Positions 31,170 to 42,400 of a stretch of 64,000 bases of DNA are shown here, in pieces (position 1 is the stretch's first letter; every line of letters begins with the position of its first letter). The notes below the pieces were generated by a model. The model did not search any database and was not told the origin of the DNA. It was given only the letters and a program-made list of their open reading frames with translations. The stretch covers positions 47,154,478 through 47,218,477 of the forward strand of contig OZ024826.1 in the NCBI GenBank assembly GCA_964016985.1, written 5' to 3'. Source of the stretch: Anodontia alba. Taxonomy: Eukaryota > Mollusca > Bivalvia > Lucinida > Lucinidae. Made by a program: the position numbers and the translations under genes.

Positions 31170-31995
31170 TTTTAGCTGGCCTGGACAGAGTCCAGGAAGG
31201 GCTGTTGCACTATCCCCAGGGTCAGCATCAGAGTTGGTGTTGGAGTTGGCATCGGAGTCAGCGTCCACACAATGTTAAGGTTTTTAAGACCTCTTAATTT
31301 CCAAATCAAATGATGGATTTGGTTTATATTTGGTATGATGATAGATGTAGGTCCAAAGTTTTATTCAGTCATACCCGCAACCAGTCTTTGATCTTAAGGT
31401 CAAGGTCATGAAACTTTTATATTAAAATTTTGTATTAAAATTTTAACAGGTCATATTTTCCAGACCATACAATGTCTATATTTTATACGGAGAGAGATAG
31501 AGGTCCAAAGCCTTTTTCAGCAATATCCAACCTATGCCATTGGCCTTAAGTTCAAGATCAAAGACGTAGAACTTTAAAATTTAACTTTCACTTTGAAGTT
31601 TCCAACAGATCAAATATTTATATTATTTGATGGATTTGGTTTATAATTGGTATGTTGATAGATATCAGTCCAAGTTCTGTTCATCAATACCCTCACTCTC
31701 ACCAATGACCTTAAGGCCAAGGTCACAGACTTAGAACTTTTATGTCAAAGTTTTGCATTAAAGTTTTTAACAGCACATATTTTCCAGACCATATGATGGT
31801 TAGTACGATGATAGATATAGGTCCAAGGTTGAATTCAGCAATACATCCTCCCTTGCCAAGGACATAGAACTTTATGCTAAAGTTTTGAACAGCTCATATT
31901 TTCTAGACCACATGATAGATTTGGTTTATATTTGATATAGATATAGGTCTAGACTTTAAAGTTTTATCCAGCAATACCATCCCCCACCCCACACC
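31170..31995 (+). repeat. Tandem element with AAGGTCAAGGTCA units
   Basis: After TTGGAGTTGGCATCGGAGTC come four or five diverged units of about 150-170 bp with 'GATAGATATAGGTCCAAAG', 'CAGCAATACC', 'CTTAAGGTCAAGGTCA' and 'CATATTTTCCAGACCATA'. A mollusc-style dispersed repeat without coding capacity. Confidence 0.7.
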
Positions 31996-32215
31996 CATAT
32001 CTATATCTGCCCATGGCCTTAAGGCACCTTTCCAGGCTACACTGTGTTAAGGCCCTATTTTCACAGGTGTAGCTGATAATGTGAGAATTTCCTCATGAAG
32101 ATGCTATCAGTGTAGCTTCAGTGATGAAAAGTCACAGTGACTTGGTCAGTGACAGATTCAGGGAAGGTTCAATGGGGTCCAGTCAGTTGCCTATTTTGCC
32201 TAGATATGCTAAAGT

Positions 32216-32408
32216 TTAACCTTTACCACTCTTTGTGCTAATTCAGCAATTAGTGCTATTTTTTTTATTTTTCCCATAAAAACAGAGGATTTGACATTCC
32301 ATGCAAATTGTCTCCATGAAATGTCAAAATGTGTTTTCTTGGAAAAATAAGAAAAATATTTCAGTATGTCATCTGCTGAAAATTTTTTCCCAGACTGCTA
32401 AGTGTTAA
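32216..32408. mobile_element. HP1 bounded by TTAA
   Basis: TTAACCTTTACCACTCTTTG and CAGACTGCTAAGTGTTAA; the hairpin stem is asymmetrical, with the left TGCAAATTGTCTCC and right CATGAAATGTC only. Confidence 0.85.
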
Positions 32409-32469
32409 TGAAGCTAGAGATTGGTACTGTAGTCAATGTGGTTTTCACTGGCATCCAACTTATTTTCTT

Positions 32470-32725
32470 AGTACATCAGAGCTCCAGACAAATATTTTTC
32501 ATATTTCACAAAAACAAGTTTTAATGGAGAAATAAGAAAAGAAAACATATGCATACCCACAGTACCCATAACAAATGTTTTTGTGGAGAAATAAGAAAAA
32601 TATCAGTACTGCTGGGTCCCCGAGCATTTCCAGTGAGTACCCATAGCATTATGATTTCATGGAGAAATAAGAAAACGATCATTACCTGGGTTTGAAAAAG
32701 AAGTGCCTTATCTGGCTCCATAGTA
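32470..32725. mobile_element. HP7 fragments, rearranged
   Basis: Three partial units with GGAGAAATAAGAAAA and one GCATTTCCAGTGAGTACCCA arm. Ends 22 bp before exon E. Confidence 0.55.
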
Positions 32726-32746
32726 CATGTATTTGTTTTCTTGCAG

Positions 32747-32966
32747 GAAAGAGTGTGGGTTTGAGAAATTTGTACCACCTAGTGTCCGTGAGAACATGAG
32801 GGTAAAAGATCTGCGGAAGGTACTGAGCCAGAGCATGAAACTTAATCAGAACCTCACGGCTCCAGGACAGAAACAACTGACAGCCCTGCAGGCCAAGCTT
32901 CACTACATGAAGATAGTCAGTGAACTGAAGACCTTTGGCAGTAGAGTATTCATGGTCACACTGTTG
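32747..32966 (+). CDS. FRMPD4-like: Exon E: FRMPD-like, FERM F2 to F3
   Basis: 220 nt: one base completing codon 166, then 73 codons (residues 167-239), ending in phase 0. Acceptor TTTTCTTGCAG, donor TTG|GTACGT. Peptide KECGFEKFVPPSVRENMRVK, then NQNLTAPGQKQLTALQAKLH and YMKIVSELKTFGSRVFMVTL. Counterparts in vertebrate FRMPD4 are 'EKEWGLETFLP', '[21 protein letters not shown]' and 'LRLYGGRVFKATL' as I recall them. It finishes the F2 helices and starts the PH-like F3 lobe. This is the longest and most diagnostic FERM exon here. Confidence 0.96.
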
Positions 32967-33006
32967 GTACGTTACATTACCATATTAACCAAAATGTTCA
33001 GACATC

Positions 33007-33222
33007 TAAACACTTGTCATGCTAAATAAATTAAGATCCCACGCCCACTTCTACTTTTCAGCCAGTCAGATTACTTGATTCGGGTTGTCAATACGAATTC
33101 ACATATATAATGTCAAACAGTGTAGATCCAGATCAGTTGGCTTCTTCAGAAGCCAACTGATCAGGATCTACACTGTTTTTGCAAGGCAGGGTATATCTGG
33201 GTTCAGCAGGACCAGGGTGAAC
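33007..33222. mobile_element. HP2 hairpin MITE, reverse orientation
   Basis: CACTTGTCATGCTAAATAAA to GGTTCAGCAGGACCAGGGTG; stem GTGTAGATCCAGATCAGTTG and complement. TTAA flanks eroded. Confidence 0.85.
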
Positions 33223-33479
33223 TCCTTACCATTACTGTCCTTACATTTCAACAAAACTTTTGGGATGCCCCTTTAAACCGTCTTGTATCCAAAACTAGCT
33301 TATAATGAACCGTTTTATAAAGCAATTTCAGTGTTTAAATTGTATAAAGTATATACAGTGAATCTGTTAAGAAATAACAAAGGTTCTGTTTAGACAAGCT
33401 AGACTCCCTTGATACTTTGCCTTCACAAGTAGTTGTGGTCATGGTACCTAAGCCATAATCCAAACAGGATTCCAGAGAA

Positions 33480-33660
33480 GGTCTTTTTTCTTCACCATAA
33501 AATATCAATATTTTGTCTTATATGGCACAATAGATTGCATTATGGGATTTCTTATAGAATTTGCTCACTCAGGCAATTTTAATATGTACCGACAGCATGT
33601 TTACGTGAAGATACAAGAAAAAAGATCAATCTTGATATCCCTCTTGTCTGGATCTCTCCC
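33480..33660. mobile_element. HP7, decayed
   Basis: TTCACCATAAAATATCAATATT and ACCGACAGCATGTTTACGTG flank a worn hairpin; ends ATCCCTCTTGTCTGGATC. Confidence 0.45.
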
Positions 33661-33958
33661 TTCTGGGCCTCCTAGGAGGTTAAGAAGTATCGGAAGATAG
33701 TATGCCATAATATATTTGTAGATAAGAAATATTAGGTTTCTAGCCAAAATATTGCATGTATTCCTGTGAGCCTTAGAAAAGCAGAAATGGTGAGTTTTAA
33801 TGAGTGTTTCTCATTTTTATGGTGAATAGAAATACACTTGATATTTTATGGCTAGTAATCTAGTTTTTATTGTTATACCAAGGTTATGTTTCAACTCACT
33901 AAAAAGGTATTTTTCTGAATGGGTTTACTGAGGAGAAAGATGAAAAATAACAAAATAT

Positions 33959-34165
33959 GAATACAATAACGACGTATTGGGACAGATGGGCCTTTGCAAA
34001 CAGTGTAGACCCAGATCAGATGCCGCATTCTGCATCTACACTGTTTGCCATACATACAGCAATATTTTAGACATGTCAACATGTAGTAGAATGGACATTT
34101 TCAAATTTTAGGACAAGTATGGTAAGTAGATAAGATGTCCCTATACTTAGGGTAAATATGGTATT
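33959..34165. mobile_element. HP5 hairpin MITE
   Basis: TATTGGGACAGATGGGCC, GCAAACAGTGTAGACCCAGA, inner ATGCCGCATTC, then a shortened return TGCATCTACACTGTTTGCC. Right ACTTAGGGTAAATATGGTAT. Confidence 0.85.
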
Positions 34166-34265
34166 CTTTGTTTAAAAGAACAACAACAAACAACAACAAC
34201 AACATGGTAAAAAAACAAAAAAACATAAAAAATCTTCTCTGGAGCTATGAACCATCCCATTTCAC

Positions 34266-34449
34266 TTAACCCTTTACAGTGCTAACTACAACAGCAGCAT
34301 GCAACTTTTATTTTTTATTTTTCTGAGAAAATAAGGCTTGACATTTTATGTGAATAGATTTCAAGTCTTATTTCGTCTGAACAGTAATAATAAAAAAATT
34401 AAAATGTCTTCCGCTACAACTTCGCTTTAATAGTGCTTTTAGGGGTTGA
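34266..34449. mobile_element. HP3, partly deleted
   Basis: TTAACCCTTTACAGTGCTAA, GAGAAAATAAGGCTTGACAT; loop region short; right end GTGCTTTTAGGGG followed by TTGA. Confidence 0.75.
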
Positions 34450-34525
34450 CATTATCTGACATTGTCCAGCTGGCCAGTTGTCCATCAGTATTTGTGACCA
34501 ATTAATCTAGCATCTGTGTTTTCAG

Positions 34526-34603
34526 GACAAGAAGACAGAGGCCATGGTATTGGTGGGACCTAAGGCTGGCATAAGTCTCGTCACAAACATTAGATTCTAC
34601 ACT
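34526..34603 (+). CDS. FRMPD4-like: Exon F: FRMPD-like, FERM F3 lobe
   Basis: 26 codons (residues 240-265), phase 0 at both ends, acceptor CTGTGTTTTCAG and donor ACT|GTAAGT. Peptide DKKTEAMVLVGPKAGISLVT then NIRFYT. Matches 'EVTLLVGPRYGISHVI' of FRMPD4, early strands of the PH-like F3 lobe. Small exon, but both splice sites are strong and it joins E (VTLL) and G (LSMLADFSEV) without a gap. Confidence 0.93.
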
Positions 34604-34682
34604 GTAAGTATTTTGATTCTGACAGCAAGAAGATTTTACACTTTGCATGCTAAAAGTCAATGTTAGTTGTTTTCACTTATGT

Positions 34683-34891
34683 TTAACTTTTACCACTCTC
34701 TTGGCCAATTCAGCAGACGACAAATTGATGATACTTTTTCTTATTTTCCCCACACAACAGGATTTGACCTTTCATGCAAATTGTCTCCATTGGAGACAAT
34801 TTGCATGAAATGTCAAACCTGTTTTCTGGAAAAATATATATTTCAAAATGATGTCTGCAGAAAATCTTTTATCAAGAGTGGTAAGCATTAA
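34683..34891. mobile_element. HP1 bounded by TTAA
   Basis: TTAACTTTTACCACTCTCTT, CAGCAGACGACAAATTG; stem TGCAAATTGTCTCCATTGGA; right AAGAGTGGTAAGCATTAA. Starts 79 bp after exon F. Confidence 0.88.
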
Positions 34892-35464
34892 TAGCACTTT
34901 TGCATGGATACAGGTTAGTCGACATCATTTTTGTCACTGATGCAGACCAAAGGTGATGGTCATGGTCTGTTAACATTTACGTCAAAGTTTTTTTGTCAAG
35001 TTCTTTCATTTTTCTTATATTTATGAAAATCTTCACTTCAAATTGTTGATATGTCATTAGTGCTACTACAGGATGGGAACAGATCAGATGACAGTATATA
35101 GGAACTCAGCACTGGCTTGGGCGGTGGCACCAGCCAGGGGTATACATGACTCTCTGGTCACTTGTTCAAATACATCTTGATAGGAAAAAGGGGGAGCCAG
35201 AACCACAGATGTATGCTTATTTTGGTCTTATTTGAGTGTTATCAATTTCAAAGATGTGTTTTCAAATTAATGTAAAACAAACAATGGTCTTTCATTGTGG
35301 TCTGTGAAAAAATTGTGAAGATAGATATTTAGATTTTTAATATTAATATTTTTGGATAAACAGATATAAGCACTTTCAGGAAGTATAATAGTAAAATGGG
35401 AAGTTAGTTTTGCCCAGTCAGTATTTCTGCTGACTATCTTTTTCTGTGTAACCAAGTAAAATTT

Positions 35465-35795
35465 AAATATTTTGTTTTTAAATTGTAAAATTAGGAGAAG
35501 CTTTTCCTATGAAAATAATTCCTGATTAGGCACCTGTGAAAACAATTCCCGATTAAGCAATGGTACAAGAACTGTATTTTGAAGTAACTGGCAAATAAAA
35601 CAGCAAAGTTATATATACAACAGATTAAAATTTTAGCACTTTGTTTTAAATTGGAGGATTAGGACAAGTTTTTCCTATGAAATAATTCTGATTAAGCTCC
35701 TAGGAAAACAATTTCCAATTACACAATAGGTAGTGCAAGAACTGTATTTTGAAATAAAGTGGTAAATAAAACAGCAAAATTTGCACACCAAGTTT
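35465..35795. repeat. Direct duplication of about 165-175 bp
   Basis: Two units share TTTTCCTATGAAA, ATAATTC..GATTA, AAGAACTGTATTTTGAA and AAATAAAACAGCAAA. Not seen elsewhere in the window. Confidence 0.75.
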
Positions 35796-35949
35796 TATAT
35801 TATGTCTTATGTTAATGTTTAGAGTAAAGAAAAGGTAAGTAAATGTAGCGGCTACGGCTCTGACCTAGGATGACAAAGTAGCACCTAGTGAACATCACAT
35901 CCAAGATATAAGCTTAGATTAGTTCTCAGCTGTAGGATTTGCATATTTA

Positions 35950-36060
35950 CTCAAAATACTCGGACAGATATGTGTGAGCAAACAGTGTAGACCCAGATCA
36001 AACAGCTCCTCAGGAGCAGTTTGATCAGGATCTGCTCTGTTTGCCAATCAGCTGTCACAT
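35950..36060. mobile_element. Cassette hairpin, HP5/HP6-like
   Basis: CAAAATACTCGGACAGATAT, GCAAACAGTGTAGACCCAGA, ACAGCTCCTCAGGAGC, return ending CTCTGTTTGCC. Termini worn. Confidence 0.65.
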
Positions 36061-36080
36061 TTTAGACAGTGAGAAGACAG

Positions 36081-36280
36081 TTAACCCTTAAAGCTCTAAG
36101 CAGAATTGTAGAAGACAACATTCTGATTTTTTAAATATATTTTAGAGAAAATAAGACTTGGCATTACATGTGGATTGTCTGCTAGTCAGAAGATTCACGT
36201 GACTTTCAAGCCTTATTTTCTCTGAAAAAAAAAAAAGTGAAAATGTCATCTGCAGTTGTGATAAGCACTTTAAGAGTTAA
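36081..36280. mobile_element. HP3 bounded by TTAA
   Basis: TTAACCCTTAAAGCTCTAAG and GCACTTTAAGAGTTAA; arms GAGAAAATAAGACTTGGCAT and return. The 26-bp minisatellite begins 11 bp beyond its right end. Confidence 0.9.
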
Positions 36281-36290
36281 ATGGAAGGAA

Positions 36291-37440
36291 AGTAAGGAGT
36301 AACAGTGTCTCAGTGCAATAAGGAGTTATGGTGTCTGAGTGCAGTAAGGAGTTATGGTGTCTGAGTGCAGTAAGGAGTTAATGGTGTCTGACTGCAGTAA
36401 GGAGTTGTGGTGTCTGAGTGCAGTAAGGAGTTACAGTGTCTGAGTGCAGTAAGGAGTTATGGTGTCTGAGTGCAGTAAGGAGTTATGGTGTCTGAGTGCA
36501 GTAAGGAGTTATGGTATCTGATTGCAGTAAGGAGTTATGGTGTCTGAGTGCAATAAGGAGTTATGGTGTCTGAGTGCAGTAAGGAGTTATGGTGTCTGAG
36601 TGCAGTAAGGAGTTATTGTGTCTGAGTGCAGTAAGGAGTTACAGTGTCTGAGTGCAGTAAGGAATTATGTAGTCTGAGTGCTGTAAGGTTATGGTGTCTA
36701 AGTGCAATAAGGAGTTATGGTATCAGAGAGCAGTAAGGAGTTACAGTGTCTGAGTGCAGTAAGGAATTATGTATGAGTGTTGTAAGGAGTTACAGTGTCT
36801 GAGTGCAGTAAGGAGTTATGGTGTCTGAAAGCAGTAAGGAGTTACAGTGTCTGAGTGCAGTAAGGAGTTATGGTGTCTGAAAGCAGTAAGGAGTTACAGT
36901 GTCTGAGTGCAATAAGGAGTTATGATGTGTGAAAGCAGTAAGGAGTTACAGTGTCTGAGTGCAATAAGGAGTTATGGTGTCTGAAAGAAAGTAAGGAGTT
37001 ACAGTGAGTGCAATAAGGAGTTATGGTGTCTGAAAGCAGTAAGGAGTTACAGTGAGTGCAGTAAGGAGTTATGGTGTCTGAGTGCAGTAAGGAGTTATGG
37101 TGTCTGAGTGCAATCAGGAGTTATTGTGTCTGAGTGCAGTAAGGAGTTACAGTGAGTGCAGTAAGGAGTTATGGTGTCTAAGTGCAGTAAGGAGTTACAG
37201 TGGCTGAGTGCAGTAAGGAATTATGTAGTCTGAGTGCTGTAAGGAGTTATGGTGTCTGAGTGCAATAAGGAGTTATGGTGTCTGAGTGCAGTAAGGAGTT
37301 ACAGTGAGTGCAGTAAGGTGTTATGGCATCTGAGTGCAGTAAGGAATTACAGTGTCTGAGTGCAGTAAGGAATTATGTAGTCTGAGTGCTGTAAGGAGTT
37401 ATGGTGTCTGAGTGCAGTAAGGAATTACGGTATCTGAGTA
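36291..37440. repeat. Minisatellite, 26-bp unit, about 44 copies
   Basis: Unit GTAAGGAGTTATGGTGTC plus TGAGTGCA. Variants with ACAG for ATGG and TGAAAGCA for TGAGTGCA alternate at 36780-37080, giving a 52-bp higher-order period. Other variants are 8-base deletions (ACAGTGAGTGCA) and GAATTATGTAGTC units. No frame is kept open. Confidence 0.95.
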
Positions 37441-37754
37441 TTTAGAGTAATTATGTACTTCTGTTTCTTGCTACTTAAATTTAGCTTGTGTTGAAATTAA
37501 ATATCAGGAGTCAGCATTTTTATATATATTAATACTAAAATAATCAATGGTACTCTCATTCAAAGATGAAAATGAGTTTTATTTTGGTTTGTTTTTTGTT
37601 GTTTTTATTTTTTTGTGTCAGGTGTTTCTTTTTATATGAGTTTTTGTTTCTTTTGCAAGTGGAGTGGGCTGAATGGGGGATAAGGGAAAGTGCTCTAAAA
37701 ATGTTGACTGCTGATATTTAAACAGCATATTTAAGGGCTAAAGTAATTTCCTTC

Positions 37755-37900
37755 ATATACCATGTGGCGCTTCTAATGAGTGTCCACAATTTATGTTGTT
37801 GTTTTTTTTTTACGGAGAACTTGAGAAAATCATCCCAGAATTATCCTCAGATACTCTTCCTTAGCATGTCTACTGTTATCTGCACACCTGGGCAATCTAA
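37755..37900. mobile_element. HP7b right half
   Basis: GGCGCTTCTAATGAGTGTCC, then CATCCCAGAATTATCCTCAG and TTCCTTAGCATG as in the right arm of the 50.6-kb copy. Left arm missing. Confidence 0.55.
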
Positions 37901-38504
37901 TCAGGACTGCTAATAGATTTATTGGATTGTGTTTAATGTATTAGCAAGCAGGTAAGGCCCTGGTCAAACTGCATGGCTGTGCAGACAGATCTAGGCCTTC
38001 ACTATTGACCAAATTCTATGAGGGACATTTTATTAAGAGGTAGGGTATTCAGGGACATTTTCTCAGGAGGTGGGGTATGTCACCATTTGGTGATAGTGTT
38101 GTCCTTATTACATAGAAATTCTATTGCCTAAACTTAATCTTCTTCCTTTGGTTTGGTTAACCAGAAATATATGAAATACTTTCCCTGAGTTATGTAGAAT
38201 ATTTCTAAACATAAATATAGGAGACACAATATCAGAAAATGTATCTCTGGATATGTGCACCCAACAAAGATTCAGATCAGCTTGCACATCTGATCAGAAT
38301 CTTCATTGGGCACATTTTTGATAGGAGGCAAAGTTTCTTCATATGAAAGAAGACTCTGATCTCTGCAGTGCTTCTTCATTGTATGGACATGTTTGAAGGT
38401 AAATTTTCTCTTGTTGCATCTCATATAATATACATGTATATTTCTACCTGTCTGTTCCTGTTTTACTCTGACTGCCTCTTTCATTCTTTCTGGCAGTTAT
38501 CATG

Positions 38505-38890
38505 CCTTTTTATACCCTGCCACACGATAGTGGCTGGGTATTATGGTTTCATATTGGATATACATGTGTCCGTCGTCCATCCATCTATCTATATGTTCAT
38601 GCATTCATCCGTATTTCATTTTGAAATGATAACTTGAGTAAACCTCAGTGGATTTTCACCAAACTTCATATGTGCACTGATATTGTAGAGATCTGGTTTG
38701 AGATTGCTAATGGGCAAATTTTGTCAAATTTTGATGGCATTATCTGCCAGAGACAAGCCTATATTTTCTTTTCTGGATGATAACTGGAGTAATTGTCAAG
38801 GGATTTTAACCAAACTTAGTATGTGCATTGATATTTAGGAGATTGGGTTTTGGATTGCTAATGGGCAAATTTCGTCAAATTTTGCTTTTG
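38505..38890 (+). repeat. Tandem element, two units
   Basis: TATACCCTGCCACACGATAG and GTCCGTCGTCCATCCATC lead two diverged units of about 150 bp with 'CCAAACTT..ATGTGCA', 'TTGCTAATGGGCAAATTT' and 'CGTCAAATTTTG'. A similar opening occurs at 42820-42960. Confidence 0.65.
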
Positions 38891-39027
38891 TTTAGTAATT
38901 CTTTTCTCCTAGAAAAATAGGAGGGTGCATTTAGTAGAGAGGAGGCTTATATTAGAATACATATGGTAGATATGGGATATGGCTAGTGGTTTTCCATTCA
39001 CAATTTTCTTTATAAAACACCAAATGA

Positions 39028-39247
39028 ATCGTAAGTATTGGGACAGACAGGCCTGAGCAAACAGTGTAGACCCAGAACAGATGCCACAGAATGTGGCATC
39101 TGATCAGGGTCTTCACTCTTTTCTTTTTACCAACCATGCAAGCTGCTTTTTGGACACTTTAACAGGTAGTTACATGGATTTGATGAAATTTTAGGAGTAG
39201 TATGGTAAATAATTAAGGTGCCCGAATATTTAGTATAAATAAGGTAT
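39028..39247. mobile_element. HP5 hairpin MITE
   Basis: GTAAGTATTGGGACAGACAG, GCAAACAGTGTAGACCC, inner ATGCCACAGAATGTGGCAT, and right CGAATATTTAGTATAAATAA. Confidence 0.82.
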
Positions 39248-39289
39248 GTATCTGAGATAGTAATCTTGGTATTCCAACATAGTATAACA

Positions 39290-39505
39290 TATTCATCCCA
39301 AATATTGGGACACCATAAGTCCTTACCATACTTACCCTAAAATTTAAACAAGTCCTTTTCACATATGTTGATGTGTATATAAAACTGCTCGCTGTATGAC
39401 AAACAGTGTAGACCCTGATCACATGCCGCATTCTGCAGCATCTGATCAGGGTCTACTCTCTTTGCTCATGCCTGTCTGTCCCAATACTTAGGTATACTAT
39501 GGTAA
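39290..39505. mobile_element. HP5 hairpin MITE, reverse orientation
   Basis: CATCCCAAATATTGGGACAC, AACAGTGTAGACCCTGATCA, inner ATGCCGCATTCTGCAGCAT, right CCAATACTTAGGTATACTAT. Lies 42 bp after the previous copy in mirror orientation. Confidence 0.82.
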
Positions 39506-39859
39506 GCCAATTTAGTATGAAATAGTTTATTCTAATATGTAAATTTAGCTTTGCAAAATAATTTGTTCTAGACCTATGGGGGTATTTTGCATTTCATCTA
39601 AACAAATCACTCCCCTGATTACAAAACAAAGATCTTATTTTGATATGTGGTGTAGGAAAAGGGTCCTTATCCCATAGATCCAGATCAGAGGAATGTCTTT
39701 ATTAGTTTTTTCTCCACAAAAACATTTATTGCAGTAGTCATTAGAAATACCTCACCAGAACACGCATTTTCATGAAGAAATAAGAAAACTTTCAAATTTT
39801 TTTTTAGCTGAATAAATAACTGCCTTATCAGGAACTATTAATATGCTCTGTGTGTGCAT

Positions 39860-40079
<220 letters not shown>

Positions 40080-40156
40080 ACACATATGAACAGAGAAGGC
40101 CCAGTCCAGCCAGCACAACATCCCATTAGGCAACTTTTATATAGTATCTATATTTA

Positions 40157-40350
40157 TTAACCTTAAAGCACCAATCGTGTTTGCAGCAGACAGCATAGTT
40201 TTTATTTTATTTTTCAGAGAGAAAATAAGGCTTGACATTGTGTGTGACATTGTTTGTGTCAGCCAAAGACAATTCATATTAAAGGCCAAGCCTCATTTTC
40301 TCTTAAAAATTGCCTAGAAAGCAATTCATAGAAATGTCAAGCCTTAGTTT
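40157..40350. mobile_element. HP3, diverged
   Basis: TTAACCTTAAAGCACCAATC, GCAGCAGACAGCATAG, GAGAAAATAAGGCTTGACAT; the loop region is duplicated. Right terminus lost at repeat X. Confidence 0.7.
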
Positions 40351-40379
40351 CACTGAAACAAATGCCTACTTTTCTTTTG

Positions 40380-40905
40380 ACATCTTTTGGAAAGTCGATT
40401 TTTGCCTGCTACTTTACTTAGAAAAAGCAAATTTGCAAAATTTTAGTATGATTTAATGCAATACCATTTGTCGTAACTACATATTATGAAGAAAGAGTTT
40501 TATTCCAGTCATTGGTTTTAAAAAATTTGAATAATATTTTCATTCGATTGGGTTGATAGTTTGGATACAGGTTTTCAACAAGTTCCACTTGTTCAACATT
40601 TCTGAGATTTTCACAGCATTGTCATGGAACATAAGTTTATTTAAAATCAGTGAAGAAAAGCAAAAAAAAAAAAAAAAAATCTTTTAATAAAAAAATCCAA
40701 AAATCAGGTTTACTATTGAAATTGCATAAGTCAGACCCTTTTTTAGCCATAAAATTAATTTTGTGATAAATATTTGAAACAAAGCACAGGAACAGAAACA
40801 AAAAATTGTCTCTGATAAGATATTGTCAATCACAAACCAATTTTTTTCATTTGGAATAAAAAGCTGAATAAAAAACGTCTTTCAGAAGGATGTTGAAAGC
40901 ACAGT
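40380..40905 (-). repeat. Dispersed repeat X, copy 2
   Basis: Reverse complement of repeat X (AACAAGTTCCACTTGTTCAA, TAGCCATAAAATTAATTTTG). Its two edges, GACATCTTTTGGAAAGTCGA and CTTTCAGAAGGATGTTGAAA, look like imperfect inverted ends. Contains an A run at 40662-40679. Confidence 0.65.
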
Positions 40906-40920
40906 AGCAGATAAATCACA

Positions 40921-41102
40921 TGGAATGTCGTCTTATTTTCTCTGCAGCAGACAACTTTTTTTCTCAGAGAAAATAAAGCTTGCTATTTCATGTGCATTGT
41001 CTGCCTAGCAGACAATTCACATGAAATGTCAGGTCTTATTTTCTCTGAAAAATAATTAAAAAAAATACTGTGGTTTGTTACAGTTTTCTTGGTACTTTAT
41101 TT
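40921..41102. mobile_element. HP3 copy
   Basis: GCAGCAGACAACTTTTTTTC, GAGAAAATAAAGCTTGCTAT, loop TGCCTAGCAGACA, return and TTCTTGGTACTTTATTTTG. Confidence 0.72.
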
Positions 41103-41531
41103 TGAAGTTACTTGATGAATTACACAGGATTATTGGCAATAAATTGGACTAGGATGCGAATCCAAACATATGGAATGATGTCATGCAACTTGTGACAAAA
41201 TGTTACAAGACAAATGTGCACAAATGCTTTGTTGACAGTTTTATTGGGTCAGATAGAATGCAAAATGTTGTGTTGATTCATGATGAAATAGTAACAATAT
41301 TAATGTGTACATCAAAGCATTCATTGACACAAAGCATTAATTGATTTAAAGAGTTTGAAATACAATGTAGTTTGTGTTAGGTTTTGTTGACACCTAGTCA
41401 TCAGGGAAAACATAAAAATATGATAGTTCCTTGTCCATGTCCCCATGCGTAATACAAAGAGGATTTTTGGACAAATTTTAGACTGAAAGCATTGTGAAAT
41501 TTACGCAGAGAAAATTAGCACTGTAACTTTA

Positions 41532-41725
41532 TGTGTAATCTTTACTCCTCTGTGGACCAATTCAGTAGACAATAAATTGATGATATTTCTTGTATTTTAC
41601 GCCCGAAAACAGACTTGAACATGTCATGCAATTGTCTCATTAAGAGACAATTTGCATGAAAGGTCAAAGCCTATTTTCTGGAAAAATAAGAAAAATATTT
41701 TAAAATGTCATCAGCTGAATTCTTG
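41532..41725. mobile_element. HP1 copy
   Basis: GTAATCTTTACTCCTCTGTG, TGATGATATTTCTTG, stem TGTCTCATTAAGAGACAATT; right terminus GTCATCAGCTGAA then unrelated sequence. Confidence 0.78.
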
Positions 41726-41785
41726 GTTATGATCAGTTGAAAATACCCAGTACTACACATAAGTGATTTATTTTTAACCTTATTT

Positions 41786-41987
41786 TTAACCTTTACCCCA
41801 GTATCAGCAATTCACAGTTGACAAACTGATGATAGTTTTCTTATTTATCCCAGAAAGTAGGCTTTCCCATTTCATTCAAATTGTCTCCTTAGTTGCATGA
41901 AATGTCAAAGCCTGTTTTCTGGAAAAAATAAGAAAAATATTTCCAAATGTCATCTGCTGAAAGTTTTACCAAGCATGCTAAGCTTAA
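41786..41987. mobile_element. HP1 directly before exon G
   Basis: TTAACCTTTACCCCAGTATC to AAGCATGCTAAGCTTAA. Only 27 nt separate it from exon G, so the branch point of this intron probably falls at or inside its right end. Confidence 0.85.
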
Positions 41988-42014
41988 ACATGTTAAAATC
42001 TTACTCTCTTGCAG

Positions 42015-42119
42015 TTGTCCATGTTAGCAGATTTCAGCGAAGTTCAGAGTATCAAGGTTGCCAAGGAAAAAGAGAACATGAACAGAGTAGAATTGACTAT
42101 CAAAGGGGAAGAACCTGGG
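42015..42119 (+). CDS. FRMPD4-like: Exon G: FRMPD-like, FERM F3 lobe
   Basis: 35 codons (residues 266-300), phase 0 at both ends, acceptor TTACTCTCTTGCAG, donor GGG|GTAAGT. Peptide LSMLADFSEVQSIKVAKEKE then NMNRVELTIKGEEPG. Fits the 'LVALLADFSHVNRIEMF..EE' and 'RVELHVLDVKPI' segment of FRMPD4 F3. A longer overlapping open frame in another phase is a shadow, since only this frame continues exons F and H. Confidence 0.93.
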
Positions 42120-42289
42120 GTAAGTCAGTCATCCAGTTGTGCAGAGTTATGTTTTCTTTCAGCATGTTAGTTTTTGATTATATCTTTCTCATCTCCCATG
42201 ATACCTTATTCCATCTAAATACCGCACATAGCCCTGTAAGCGCACAGTCAAGCAGCTCCATAGTCTTCAGATTACAGCTAGTGTACTTT

Positions 42290-42400
42290 TTGTCTGTTTC
42301 TTTATAAAGGCATATGTTGTGGATACCCATTTGAATTGCATCAACTTGCCGATGCAACAAATGGGTACCCAAAACATATGCCTCTATAAAGAGAAGAAAA
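42290..42400. mobile_element. HP7 variant hairpin
   Basis: TTCTTTATAAAGGCATATGT / ACATATGCCTCTATAAAGAG with inner TGGATACCCATTTGAATTGC. The inner arm differs from the standard HP7 (ATACCCATTTGAA for GTACTCATTAGAA). Confidence 0.75.

Larger units (their letters stand above)
22675..32746 (+). other. Intron D-E (10072 bp)
   Basis: Includes HP9, ligand-poor tandem repeats at 23.0-24.1 kb, a C tract, a long inverted repeat, SINE-A, SINE-B, HP7, a LINE fragment inside HP5, a 53-bp minisatellite, HP2, HP1, HP8 and a tandem element at 31.3-32.0 kb. 28100-28740 and 29790-30050 show nothing definite. Confidence 0.8.
32967..34525 (+). other. Intron E-F (1559 bp)
   Basis: Holds HP2, a worn HP7, an HP5 and an HP3. 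The stretch 33225-33480 and 33670-33950 have no recognised element. Confidence 0.85.

Noticed and set aside
36291..37440. CRISPR-like array
   Set aside because: Units are head-to-tail without unique spacers, in eukaryotic intron DNA; it is a minisatellite.
41897..42307. 136-residue frame overlapping exon G
   Set aside because: It runs from HP1 through exon G in another phase. Only the exon frame fits the FERM family and its neighbours.
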